This document shows positions 54,590 through 64,000 of a DNA stretch of 64,000 bases, piece by piece. Origin of the DNA: Asterias amurensis (Eukaryota > Echinodermata > Asteroidea > Forcipulatida > Asteriidae); NCBI RefSeq assembly GCF_032118995.1, contig NC_092657.1, positions 11,983,391-12,047,390 on the forward strand, in the 5' to 3' direction. Position numbers and translations under genes: made by a program. Positions within the stretch are counted from its first letter, which is position 1. Each line of letters begins with the position of its first letter. The notes beneath the pieces are model-generated. The model was not told the origin of the DNA, made no database searches, and saw only the letters and a program-made list of their open reading frames with translations.

Positions 54590-54680
54590 TGTCTCAGTAC
54601 CGTTCAAACTGACCAATCGTGTCTCAGTACCGTTCAAACTGACCAATCACGTCTCAGTACCGTTCAAACTGACCAATCAT
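54590..54680. repeat. 30-bp tandem repeat x 3
   Basis: GTCTCAGTACCGTTCAAACT followed by GACCAATC(A/G)(T/C) three times in register. In one frame it reads VSVPFKLTN repeated, but the frame has no other support. Confidence 0.92.
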
Positions 54681-55286
54681 GTTATAGAAAATCCTAACAC
54701 AACATCGTACGTGACTTGGACTTTGGCCAAGAACTTTCCAGTCAGTCGAAATCAAACAATTTTAATATTGAACATACATCACTATACATACACCATATAT
54801 TCGACCTCGGGATTACTTTAAAAACTGAACTAATTCTAACGCTTGAATCTCAATAAGCTTTCAACCAATAATGTGCATCCTTACAAAAAGCTGCCTCAAA
54901 AACAATAATCCGTTGTATCCAGTCACTATTTAGTCACTGAATCGTGATTTACCTTGAATATCTTTTTAAATAACATACATTGAAGGGAACGTTTACGTTG
55001 TTTATCAGTATGTTTGCTGGAAGCTTACTGTAGCTTTCAAATGTAAAAAAAAAAAAAAAAAAAAACTTGAGATTAATCTTACTTCGAAGTAATCTGGTTA
55101 TGCAATAATATATCACATTCATCGGCCATTGGTTGAATCTGTGAAGTGTAAACTTTAAGTTGCATTTCTCAGATTGTGGAATCATTTAAGTTTTGTTTTC
55201 CTGCTTGGACATTGGCACCGTCGAGATGTCCATTGTTATAAAATGGCATGGCAAGTTAAAATCTGTATGCAAAATTGTTTTATCAT
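54681..55286. other. Intergenic, no gene recognised
   Basis: An A-tract of about 22 at 55047-55067; otherwise unremarkable. Confidence 0.5.
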
Positions 55287-55672
55287 TTAAAGGCAGTGGA
55301 CACGATTGGTAATTACTCAAAATAATTATCAGCATAAAACCTCACTTGGTAACGAGAAATGGGGAGAGGTTGATAGTATACAACATTGTAAGAAACGGCT
55401 CCCTCTTAAGTGAGGTAGTTTTCGAGGAAGAAGTTATTTTCAACGAATTTGATTTAAAGACCTCAAGTGTAGAGTTTGAGGTCTCGAAATCAAGCATATA
55501 AAGCACACAACTTTGTGTGACAAGGGTGTTTTTTTATTTAATTCATATCTCACAATTTAGACGACCAATTGAGTTCAAATGTTCACAGGTTTGTTGTTTT
55601 ATGCATGTGTTTAGATACACTAAGTGAGAGGAGTGGTCTTTGACAGTTACCGATAGTGTCCGCTGTCTTTAA
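55287..55672 (-). mobile_element. MITE family 1 (copy 15)
   Basis: Full length, reverse orientation, TTAA at 55287-55290 and 55669-55672. The central palindrome arm is mutated to GATTTAAAGACCTCAAG. Confidence 0.92.
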
Positions 55673-55839
55673 AGAATGATAGCATCAGTTACTTCTGATC
55701 AGTAAACAAACAATTTTCACTCATCACGTGACAATTCCAACATAATGAATAATGATACAATTCAAAGTGTCTTTCTGTTTAGCCATGATATTAATCAATG
55801 GGAAATGGTGAGTTTTAAAAAAACAACTGATACCAAAGT

Positions 55840-56340
55840 AAGGTAATTGCGTGTGGTTATTTTCAAGGGATTAAAATGGTAGCGACGAGCTATTAAACTG
55901 GCGTTTAAAACCTGCAGGGTCGTTGACGTGCGATAAAGGCCCGAGCCGAATGCGAGGGCTTTTATCGCACGGCTGTTTAACGAGTCACTCTTTTCTTCCC
56001 ATTCATGCCTGTTTTTGTTAATGAAGTAAGAAAATCTGTTTTCGGATAAGCATTCGAGACAGTTTTCGGATATGCATCTGTGCGCGTACAGTCTTGGTGC
56101 AAGACGTTTTTCGTGTTCCTTTCACACAAAGCGCGGTCAACTCACCAACAGCGCCCGCATGAGCCGTAACGAGAAACGTCGTGCATCAATACTAGCGTGT
56201 AGTATCCGAAAACAACCGGTTATAAACAGCTCCAGCTGGTTATTATCAACCGTTTAAGCAACCCACGTGACGCGCTCTCCACCAATAGGTAAAGCGAAAC
56301 TGTAAGAGGTATTTATGAAAAACCAATAAAAGTAGCAACG
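55840..56340 (-). mobile_element. Interspersed repeat family 6 (most complete copy)
   Basis: Read on the minus strand it runs from CATAAATACCTC through TATTGGTGGAGAGCGCG, TCACGTGGGTT and AACCGGTTGTTTTCGGATAC to a hairpin (TTATCGCACG/CGTGCGATAA) and a GCGTTTAAAACCTGCAGGG-type end. It serves as the uninterrupted reference for the copy at 25497-26400. No protein is encoded; the 61-codon frame inside is fortuitous. Confidence 0.75.
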
Positions 56341-56551
56341 CCCCCAAAAATGCTCACCAGACTATACTGTGGCAAGCCCAATCACCATGTAGGCCTAACT
56401 TGCATAGTCCACGATTTGATTCCTGCTAACTTTTGGTTGAGCCGCATTTCCAAGCAATATTTACAAAAGCTTTAGTTTACAAAAGTTTATTAAAGATTAA
56501 TAATTGTATAACGGTAAACAACAACACCATCTGCCACGAACACAGAGGGGA

Positions 56552-56590
56552 AAAAATTCGGTTAACTATTAAATAGTTAACCGAATTTTT
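56552..56590. repeat. Perfect 19-bp-arm palindrome
   Basis: AAAAATTCGGTTAACTATT, one A, then the exact complement. Could be a small hairpin or a foldback remnant; no neighbours explain it. Confidence 0.95.
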
Positions 56591-56599
56591 CTTGGTAAC

Positions 56600-57814
56600 A
56601 AAAACAAATGTTCAAGTTACATTGATCATCGACTGAGTAAATAATTTTAAAATGAAATCCGTAACAAACTTTAACAAACTATTTTTATTAGAATAGAGTT
56701 ACCAGAGTTTACAAAAGCGTACAAGCTGGTACGGATATTAAAAATTGAAGCTAATACTTTGTAGGTTAAAGTTTTCTGGTTTTTTTTTTTTGTTTTTTTT
56801 TAAATAAATCGTGTTTATCGTAATATTTGTCGACTGCGCCCTAGCATATGTTGTACTGCTTTAAATGGAATGTCTGAAGTTAAAACTGTATGCAGAATTG
56901 TTTTTATTTTGTAAAGAATGGTTTTATAATTTACTCTTACAGATAAATAGTACTCACCCCTAAGGTTGCATTTTCAATTTTCAAAATAAGAAAAAGAAAC
57001 AATAAAATAAAATAAATGGGCCTTCGTACGTTGTTAAGTTGTATTGATTCAAAAGAAACGTAGGAGTCCGCAGTTACAAGCAACCCCTTTCAGATCATTT
57101 TGACAATACGCTTTTCCTACAGTTCACTCTTGAGAAATTCGAGACCAAACTGATACCATCATCCAACTGTCGGTTTTCGAATCCCTACAACCTTTCCAGT
57201 ATCTCGTGTTCATACTTCGATTTTATGACGAGAATATCAAAGTGGTTTATCAGATTTATTGTTTACGGTTCTTACATGAACCGTTGTCTACTCCTAGTAT
57301 TGTATGTTTGCATTCTGAGTGGATATTTTTAAAACTCAGGAAACTTTAGTACTTTTGATAATGATATTATGATTAATAGTAATGTTATGTATATTTCTGC
57401 TAAAAGAGCAATATCTCTGAATGGTATTCACCACCCCTTTTCGTTTGGGTAACCGGGTTAAGAATTACTTCTGGCTTGAAATGACATGAGATCGAATATG
57501 ACCCAATTGATATAACCGCCACAGCGAAAATAGTATTCATTTGCGAAAATAGAACACAACATTTGTATTAAAGGCTTAAAGGTGGGTTATTTTATTTATA
57601 TGTTGAGATACACCAAGTGAGAAGATTGGTCTCTGACAATTACCATTAAGTGATCGGTACGTTGTAAAAAAAAAGTAATGTTTTGTCCATGTGGCAGATT
57701 ATTCGCATTCTTGAGGTTTATGAAGGTTAACTATGAGTGTTAAACTTTAGAAGTTGCAAATTACCTTATCACCAATTATAATTGTACATTTTACGACCAT
57801 AACGTCATCGACAC
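56600..57814. other. 3-prime flank of the TRIM gene, no other gene
   Basis: AT-rich. A 60-bp family-1 MITE end fragment lies at about 57590-57650 (TATATGTTGAGATACACCAA, GACAATTACCATTAAGTG). No exon supported. Confidence 0.5.
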
Positions 57815-59764
57815 TCACACGCGATGCAAGATCTTAACCGAGTGTTTATCAGCCACGATGAGGCCACCGGTCGGAGAAAAAGTCATACCTATAGGAAAGA
57901 GCAAGCCACGACCTACACAGCCGATGTGCCCACCTGATGCGTCGTAGTGATGTATCTCACCGGTTCCCTCCGTATCGTCAAGAATAGATACATATATATC
58001 CCCAGCATCATCACAACACACTCCATTAGGCTTTACAGGTTTGCCGTCATACGAGATGCTGATATTGAAAACCTCGTTTCCCATGAAATCCAGACAAACT
58101 AGTTTCATCTCATAGGGGTTTGTAAAGATCAGTCGTTCCTTGCTGTTAACAGATAGAAAGCTTGGACTGCCGATGTCGCCAATAGCATCATGATGTATTG
58201 TGGAAATGGTGGATCCATCCTTGTTATGAAGAGATATTACCTTTCTCTCACAGTCATACAATGCAATACGATCTTTCTTGTCAACAGCAATACCAGCGAG
58301 TAAACTCTTTGACTGCCCCTCGACTTGATTCCGTGAGGGTCTGAACTGTCGAATATATCGCAGTTCGCTATCATAAACCTTTACATCCTGTCCGTCAGGA
58401 ACCAGAAGCAGGTCATCAAAGGTCACCGCAACGCCGGCAGGGTCTTCTAGCTGTCCATCTTGTGTTCTACTTTGCACACCTTTAGATTTGAAATTACCCT
58501 CGGATGTAAATGTGAGCAATACATGTCTTAGTGCATCAGCAACGACAATGTCACCGTTGCTAAAACAAGCAGCATTCGCTGTCCCTTTGAACTCCCCATC
58601 AACTGTCTCGTCATCACTAAACTCTGTCTTCAACTCCCACTTCTCTTCATCTAGTATTTCACCGATATCCGCATCAGTGACGACATCATGACCTTTGAAC
58701 CCGATGAATGACTTGCTATGCTGCACTGTTTGAAACTTGAGCTCATTGTGGAATGTCAAGTTGTGCATAACCTTTGGCTTGAGGTCCATCAGCTCAAAGT
58801 CATCAGCATGTTGCATCAAGTCGTTGACTGAAGCTACGATCTGCTCTGCACGGCTCATCTTATCGCTATTGCTGATCTGTATGCTGCCAAATTCCTCACC
58901 TCTTTCTTGACCGATTTGAGTTATTCTGTCTTGAAAGAGGCGAGATGCTTTCCTGATTTTTGCAACTTCCTCTTTCTCCTTGGCCACAATATCTCGAAGA
59001 GCCCGGTCGACCATGAGCTGTAATCTATGCTGTGAGTGTTTGATAGAGTTATCCACTTTTTGAAATTGCTTGCGACATTCATCAAACTTCATCAAAGCCT
59101 CTTCAACAGCTAGACGATACGATCGAATGGAATCATTGATTTCAGAAAGGTTGTGGTCTGACGATCGGTGATCGAGCACCGCACATTTAGGACACACGAG
59201 TAAATCACACGTTTCACAGTAAAAACAAAGTTCCTGGTCAGTGTGTTTCCGGCATTTTGGAGAGCAAGTTTGTTTCTGGTCTCTGGATCCTTCATTTGAC
59301 GACCCGGCTGCATTAACGACTCGATGATGCCTGTTCAATTTTATTTTGGCGTGGTATTCCAAACAAATCTTGCAACATTTCGCATCACAGTCAATACACC
59401 GTGAGACGGCTTCAAGACCTTCGTCGCATCCTTCGCAAATCGATACAAGAGGGTTAGGCCTAATGTCCTCTCCGGGACCATCCGGATTGATGACGTCATC
59501 AATAAGCGAGCTCAAGAGAAAGCAGTTGAGAAGAGCCGATGGTCCCTTATCTGGGATTGAAGTTTTCTCTCTACACACTGGGCAAGTGATGAAGTCCGTC
59601 TTTGGATCCTGTTTGTCTACAAGTTCCTGAAGACATTTTAGGCAGAAGCTGTGCTGGCAGTCCAGGATTTTCGGATCGATGAACCGAGCCAAGCAGATTG
59701 GGCATTCGATGTGTACATGTCTAATCTTGCAAGTGGTCTCAGTGTGAAGAGCAGCTTCGGCCAT
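57815..59764 (-). CDS. RING/B-box/coiled-coil/NHL protein (TRIM family, TRIM2/3/56-like)
   Basis: An intact 649-residue single-exon frame. RING finger C3HC4 at residues 21-64 (C21, C24, C36, H38, C41, C44, C61, C64). B-box 1 at about 110-147 (C110, C113, C123, C126, C131, C134, H138, H146). B-box 2 at 171-204 (C171, H174, C183, C186, C191, C194, H199, H204). Coiled coil at about 210-300. The C-terminal 250 residues form an NHL-type propeller (blades with GIAVD, GVCCDDAGDIYVS, GMTFSPTGGLIVAD). No filamin repeat is evident, so it is closer to the RBCC-NHL layout lacking that domain. Predicted RING E3 ubiquitin ligase of the cytoplasm; the target is unknown, and innate immunity or RNA-linked roles are typical of the family. 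The start ATG (CACCAAGATGG) fits the Kozak rule. A plausible 85-nt intron in the leader (GTAAGT at 59869 to CAG at 59785) is tentative. Lineage-expanded TRIM genes are common in echinoderms and amphioxus. Confidence 0.95.
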   Translation of the reverse strand: MAEAALHTETTCKIRHVHIECPICLARFIDPKILDCQHSFCLKCLQELVDKQDPKTDFITCPVCREKTSIPDKGPSALLNCFLLSSLIDDVINPDGPGEDIRPNPLVSICEGCDEGLEAVSRCIDCDAKCCKICLEYHAKIKLNRHHRVVNAAGSSNEGSRDQKQTCSPKCRKHTDQELCFYCETCDLLVCPKCAVLDHRSSDHNLSEINDSIRSYRLAVEEALMKFDECRKQFQKVDNSIKHSQHRLQLMVDRALRDIVAKEKEEVAKIRKASRLFQDRITQIGQERGEEFGSIQISNSDKMSRAEQIVASVNDLMQHADDFELMDLKPKVMHNLTFHNELKFQTVQHSKSFIGFKGHDVVTDADIGEILDEEKWELKTEFSDDETVDGEFKGTANAACFSNGDIVVADALRHVLLTFTSEGNFKSKGVQSRTQDGQLEDPAGVAVTFDDLLLVPDGQDVKVYDSELRYIRQFRPSRNQVEGQSKSLLAGIAVDKKDRIALYDCERKVISLHNKDGSTISTIHHDAIGDIGSPSFLSVNSKERLIFTNPYEMKLVCLDFMGNEVFNISISYDGKPVKPNGVCCDDAGDIYVSILDDTEGTGEIHHYDASGGHIGCVGRGLLFPIGMTFSPTGGLIVADKHSVKILHRV

Positions 59765-59869
59765 CTTGGTGAGACTGGGCTGTCCTGTTATACGAATACA
59801 AACAAATGTTTCATTTTCATTAAATCATCCAGTCAATGACTTTTGGACACTTGGTGGCAGCAGACTTAC

Positions 59870-61110
59870 TAGGTGTAGAGCAGTGATATATGTTATAATG
59901 ACTGGAGAGCGGACGCCATTTGAAAACACCAACCAATCCTGTTTTTTAGCCGACATTATTTAGCAAAGTGCCTGCCCGTGTGGCAATAAACTGCAATAAC
60001 ATATACTAACATGTTTGTGGAAAGAAATTCCATCTATTGTTCGCGATTGTTTGTTTTATAAGATTTTAAGGCTAAAAAAACTTTTTGTTTTTAATGTACC
60101 TACAGCGGGTGAAGAAATAAAAAAACACTGGTGAAACAAAACAAAAACAAACTTTCATTGTATGATACAATAAATCGTTGAATTAAATTCCATCATCAAA
60201 CCCCCAAATATTAACAAACTGTCTTATTTTATTATGTAAGTTTGATATGTATAATTAATTCGATATTGTTACCATTATTTCTTGATCTACTTTGCGAACC
60301 CAACATAGCATGTCTGCCTTTATATAAATCTATGCTTTGCAAATGGGAGAAAACAATTGTCCACATTCTTCAAAGCGTTCCGCCGACGTTGCTCTAAAAA
60401 ATATATCAACATACCATTTTCAGTACAGTGGATTGGTAATTTTGTCGTCCAAATAGTTGCTAACAATAATGTTTGCCTCTTTGAATGAATTGTAATCGTT
60501 TGGAATATGTAGGTATTTTTTTGTTTTACTCCTAGTTTGGATAACTCTATAAAACTACATGTACACATTTCATTTCAAAATGTGGTATTGTTTCTGATTA
60601 TTGCCTAAGATTTGTAGCAGTTATATCCACGCAAGGAGAATAATTTACCATTGGAACGCATAACATGAAAAACGTGTCTGTCAGTACCAAATATAAATAT
60701 TGTTAGGATAAAAATTGCAATGTGATTTGTTTCATAATTGAAGTACTTCAGAGTGAAAAATTCTTCTAAAATACACCATACTAACCAAAGCTGTATTACA
60801 TATATTTCAAGTAATATTGCAATGTAATTGATATTCAGTCTTTACTAAACGTATATAAAAGGACACATTTACTTTGTTAAACAAACAAGCAGTAACAATG
60901 TTTAGCATCAACATTTAAACGGTTAATGTTTCCACAGTAAACTTGCATCCATCATTTACACATACCCGAGTCAGCGTTGTTGGTTTTTAGGGTCAATCTG
61001 GTCAGCATTTATCTAAGTTTGGATTTGGGAATGTTGCCTCAATCATTCGTCTCACCGACTATGTAGGTTGTGACCAAGGAGGACCAAAACCACATTAAGG
61101 GTAGTGTGGC
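59870..61110. other. Intergenic, upstream of the TRIM gene
   Basis: May contain the 5-prime leader or promoter of the TRIM gene (up to about 59950). Beyond that AT-rich, with no gene or repeat boundary that I can support. Confidence 0.45.
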
Positions 61111-61114
61111 AGTA

Positions 61115-61400
61115 TATATGCACATGGGTGACATGATTGGCTTGTGCGTAAAGCGCTCGCCTCTCACCAAGGTGACCCCCGGGTTCGATTCGGCTCGGGG
61201 AAAAAAAATCGATATTGGCTGTGCTCCGTGGCCATAACGAGTTGATGTGGCTGGCAGCCAGATGCGCCATTGCATGCCTGCTTCTAGAACACGTTGTAGC
61301 CGCGTCCTTCGCAATTCAGCTCTAAGCTGCGAGTAAGGATGATCAGCCCGCCCCCCCCCAAAAAAAAAAAAAAAATAAATAAATAAATAAAATAAAATAC
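61115..61400 (+). mobile_element. tRNA-derived SINE
   Basis: A tRNA-like head with an A-box-like segment (ATTGGCTTGTGCGTAAAGCG), CTCGCCTCTCACCAAGGTGA and a B-box (GGGTTCGATTC at 61181-61191). It is followed by a roughly 130-bp body and a tail of C8-10, A15 and (TAAA)n. The head resembles SINE heads common in marine invertebrates (from memory). It cannot be a functional tRNA gene because the acceptor stem does not pair. Confidence 0.85.
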
Positions 61401-61985
61401 TGGTTCTTATGTACTAAATCATGATCACATAGTTCACAATGTCCGTGCTGTCATTTAGGACAGCAAATACCCTAATGAAACACAGTCTTACCTGTAGCTG
61501 TAGATGCCACTTTAATTAACACACTTAACAAAGTTGATCTTCTTTGCTTAACTCACTGATAGCCGGCAAACAAAATACAAAATGACATTGGAATGGGACA
61601 ACAACAGTTACATATACAGTGCATATATCGGCCAAACGCCCTTGCACAATGGTAGTTTCACACCGCTGGAAAAACCCAATTGCAAACCCTATTTGCATAT
61701 GAAAGTACAGTGCGTAGGCTTACATGTTTGGATAAACACTCATGCGCAACTGGAAAAACACACTAATATTTGTAGCGTCCAATGGTACCAGGATTGGTAG
61801 TGCGTGATAATGTTTCCATTTGACATCAACTGATTCGACAGTCAATTTAACATTTGATCCCAACATAAACCATATGCAAAACGATGCAAGTGTAAACTAT
61901 ACAAACATGTACTTCCGTATTTGGTATTGAACAACGTACGAAAACAATCAGATGATGATTGTTTAATGTCATGTTATCGACAAAT
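61401..61985. other. Intergenic, no gene recognised
   Basis: A 72-codon frame at 61582-61800 has no family resemblance or splice support. Confidence 0.45.
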
Positions 61986-61987
61986 CA

Positions 61988-62095
61988 GGGGTCGATTTCA
62001 CAAAAAGTTAGGACTAGTCCAAACTTAGGACTAGTCTTAGGAGATACTAAAAACGTATGGCTAGTCTTAACTCATTGTGAAATCCACGCCTCTTT
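61988..62095. mobile_element. Short palindromic MITE (GGTCGATTTCACAAA ends)
   Basis: The left GGTCGATTTCACAAAAAGTT and the right AACTCATTGTGAAATCCACG are near complements, with internal TAGGACTAGTCC/GGACTAGTC palindromes. About 108 bp; no protein. Confidence 0.85.
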
Positions 62096-63120
62096 TAACA
62101 ATCGAAGTGTTTTACAGTATATTAAAGATTGCCCTCAATAAAAGTAAAACATTTTCAGTCATCAAAAATACAACACATTAGAGAATGGAGAGGCAAAGAG
62201 AGCCTGCCAAATTGGAAAGACTTAAAAAAAAGAAAAGAAAAAAAAGAATATACGTCACACATCACAACATCATAAACTGTATATGCATGACCATGACATT
62301 CCCTGAAACGGACAAAAGACTGGGTATTTGTATACAGCATTGTTGTTATGCAAAAACTGTTCACACTTGACTGGCGAAAATATAGGTACAGTCCTGTCGT
62401 GTTTGTAGTTCATGGTAAATGAACAAAATAACAAACGGAGTCAACTTTCTGTTTTATTTGATGATTGTTCTTTAATCAGAGTTTAATCAGTTCAGTATAA
62501 CCAGGAAGGTAAATCAGGAATTGTTGATTGCTAGAATTCAGGCTAATTGGATCACTTGGTATGAATGCTGGGCATTTACATGTAGTTCAGTAGGTGGATG
62601 TAGTAAGTTTCATTCATTTATTTAAGAAAAGATAGGGATTAGGAAATTAATACTGCAAAACAACTAATAAGAGCGATTGGCAGATAATTGGAAAGGGCGA
62701 CAATAAATTATTCCCATATTTGATTCACGTATCAAAATGACGTATATTATTTCCGACAACTAGAAATTTGGGACTGGTTTTGGCTGGAAATACACGATAA
62801 CTACACAATAGTATGAACAATCTTTATCAATTCTAATAAACAATTACAGACTGGGTTTTATCAAAACATATGTATATTAACTAATGAGTTAACTTTGATT
62901 GGGGAAAAACTCACCATCCGATTTTAACCTAGTCTAAACTGCACGCGAGAGCAACTTTTCGGCGCCCTCACGCATGCTGAAAACGTGAGGTTTTTACAAA
63001 ACAATTGCCCGACATTCACGTTCATTAACCTGGCAAATCTGAAACCACCAATTGTCCAGAAATTCCCTCATTATGCACATATATCATAGAGGAAAACTAA
63101 TTACATAGGTAACAATATGT
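62096..63120. other. Intergenic, no gene recognised
   Basis: A purine-rich tract at 62200-62250. The block at 62935-63045 is shared with 54370-54490. No exon supported. Confidence 0.5.
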
Positions 63121-63129
63121 ACTGTCCCA

Positions 63130-63374
63130 TTATACTTGGTAGGAACCTACCATCCCAATAGCAAGCAGCCTGGGGGACTCCTCCTAGATTTCTGCAACAG
63201 TTCTCTCCTTATCCTTCACCCATTCTGCCCTGTGCTTTGATTTCAATGACATGTACTCGTTGACTTTGGTAGAAGGTGCACAGTTGTCCTTTAGCCACTG
63301 AACCTTTTCAAGTACATCTTCAGCTGTCTCTTGCTTCTCTTTGGGTTCATCAGGAGTTGCTGCACTTGCAGTAA
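63130..63374 (-). pseudogene. Probable degenerate coding exon, in-frame amber codon
   Basis: Read on the minus strand, a possible acceptor (TTTATTAAG) at 63375 is followed by 62 open codons without an ATG start: TASAATPDEPKEKQETAEDV, then LEKVQWLKDNCAPSTKVNEY, then MSLKSKHRAEWVKDKERTVA, EI. A TAG comes at 63184-63186. Translation then continues in the same frame with EESPRLLAIGMVGSYQV before TAA. The VAEI-x-EESPRLL continuation looks like a real protein interrupted by a point-mutation stop. The composition is strongly protein-like. I do not recognise the family with certainty. It could also be a genuine last exon ending at the TAG. Confidence 0.5.
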
Positions 63375-64000
63375 CTTAATAAATACAAACACATCAATAT
63401 TATTTTAACCTCCAGATAATCTACTTTAAATAATATTCATTTAATCCCTTTGTTATATCGATTCATTAAGAGTCAGTTCAGGTAAATAATTGACATAGTT
63501 GCTCACGGTCAAAAAATGTTTTTTTTTTTTTTAACTTTGTGGGTGGAAGGGCCTTGGGGTGCAAATAAACAAAATTGCATTTTCAATTCTATATATAGCC
63601 CGTTGCCATGGTTACGGCTCATTTTGTTTTTTGGTCATTTTAGGCCGATTTTAGGGTTTGAAAAACTGGTTTTTAGCTCGTATTTACAACTCCACTCCAC
63701 CAAAATGCAACATTATTTCAAAAAACCTTTTATATCACTACAAAGTATCATCCTTGGCCTTCCTTGAGAAAACAAATTATTGCTTTAAATATCACCCTTG
63801 TGCTATTTTTGAATCATGCATTACAGTATGTTTTTAGAACTTGCAAAATCGACATCTTTACCCTATTTTTGGACCCCAAAATGTCAACTTGCCAGTGGTC
63901 TCAGAAAATTTTCCTTTCGGCTGTGATTAGGGCCAACATTTGTCTTTCCATATCTGGTGTCAAAAACTTTGGCAATTGTATCCTGTTGTGACAGTACTGC
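63375..64000. other. Intron or intergenic, nothing further recognised
   Basis: Upstream side of the exon above. Short frames at 63516-63991 on the plus strand have low-complexity composition and no known motif. Confidence 0.4.

Noticed and set aside
54537..54821. 94-codon frame with VSVPFKLTN repeats
   Set aside because: The repeat is a 30-bp DNA tandem (a multiple of three), which keeps the frame open by chance; nothing else in it is protein-like.
61138..61210. tRNA gene candidate
   Set aside because: Has A- and B-box-like sequence but the acceptor stem does not pair, and it is followed by a SINE body and A-rich tail.

Overview
This is metazoan nuclear DNA: AT-rich, gene-poor and very rich in repeats, with no bacterial operon, phage or CRISPR organisation. 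The recognisable genes are secreted PAN/apple-like plus fibrinogen C-terminal (FReD) proteins and an RBCC-NHL (TRIM) protein, both multigene families in marine deuterostomes. The dominant short repeats (a TTAA-flanked element whose ends read AGGCAGTGGACACTATTGG, and foldback elements) look to me, from memory, like repeats of sea star (Asteroidea) genomes. The echinoderm assignment is an inference and was not checked against a database.

Layout. 1-6 kb: no gene; a broken CR1/jockey-like LINE carries a solo LTR and two foldback elements. 6-18 kb: a FReD locus with a truncated copy (minus, 6990-7425), an intact copy (minus, 9759-10745), an intact copy (plus, 16113-17096) and a 3-prime relic (near 17870-17945), separated by repeats, a TA-flanked 1.07-kb DNA transposon and a solo LTR. 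18-21.7 kb: a degenerate minisatellite and another LINE fragment.

21.78-44.22 kb: a tandem segmental duplication of a roughly 14.6-kb unit. Copy A is about 21783-36404. Copy B is about 36405-44219 and keeps the same order but has lost several segments. The paired copies serve as a natural empty-site/occupied-site experiment for several transposons. I see no convincing protein-coding gene here.

44.2-52.4 kb: a long-arm inverted-repeat element, then ACGTT/TACG-rich repeated DNA in which an APE-type endonuclease/reverse transcriptase LINE (minus) is embedded. That LINE is itself split by a TTAA foldback element. 52.4-57.8 kb: a 5S rRNA-derived sequence, short tandem repeats, a 500-N assembly gap and more repeats. 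57.8-59.8 kb: an intact single-exon RING/B-box/coiled-coil/NHL gene (minus). 60-64 kb: a tRNA-derived SINE, a short inverted-repeat element and a probable degenerate coding exon (minus, 63184-63374).

The genes do not form a pathway. The FReD proteins are predicted secreted lectin-like molecules, probably in recognition or innate immunity. The TRIM-NHL protein is a predicted cytoplasmic E3 ubiquitin ligase. The most informative content is the nested transposon history: three TTAA-targeting non-autonomous families share the same terminal AGG, and target-site duplication is directly visible by comparing paralogous empty and filled sites.
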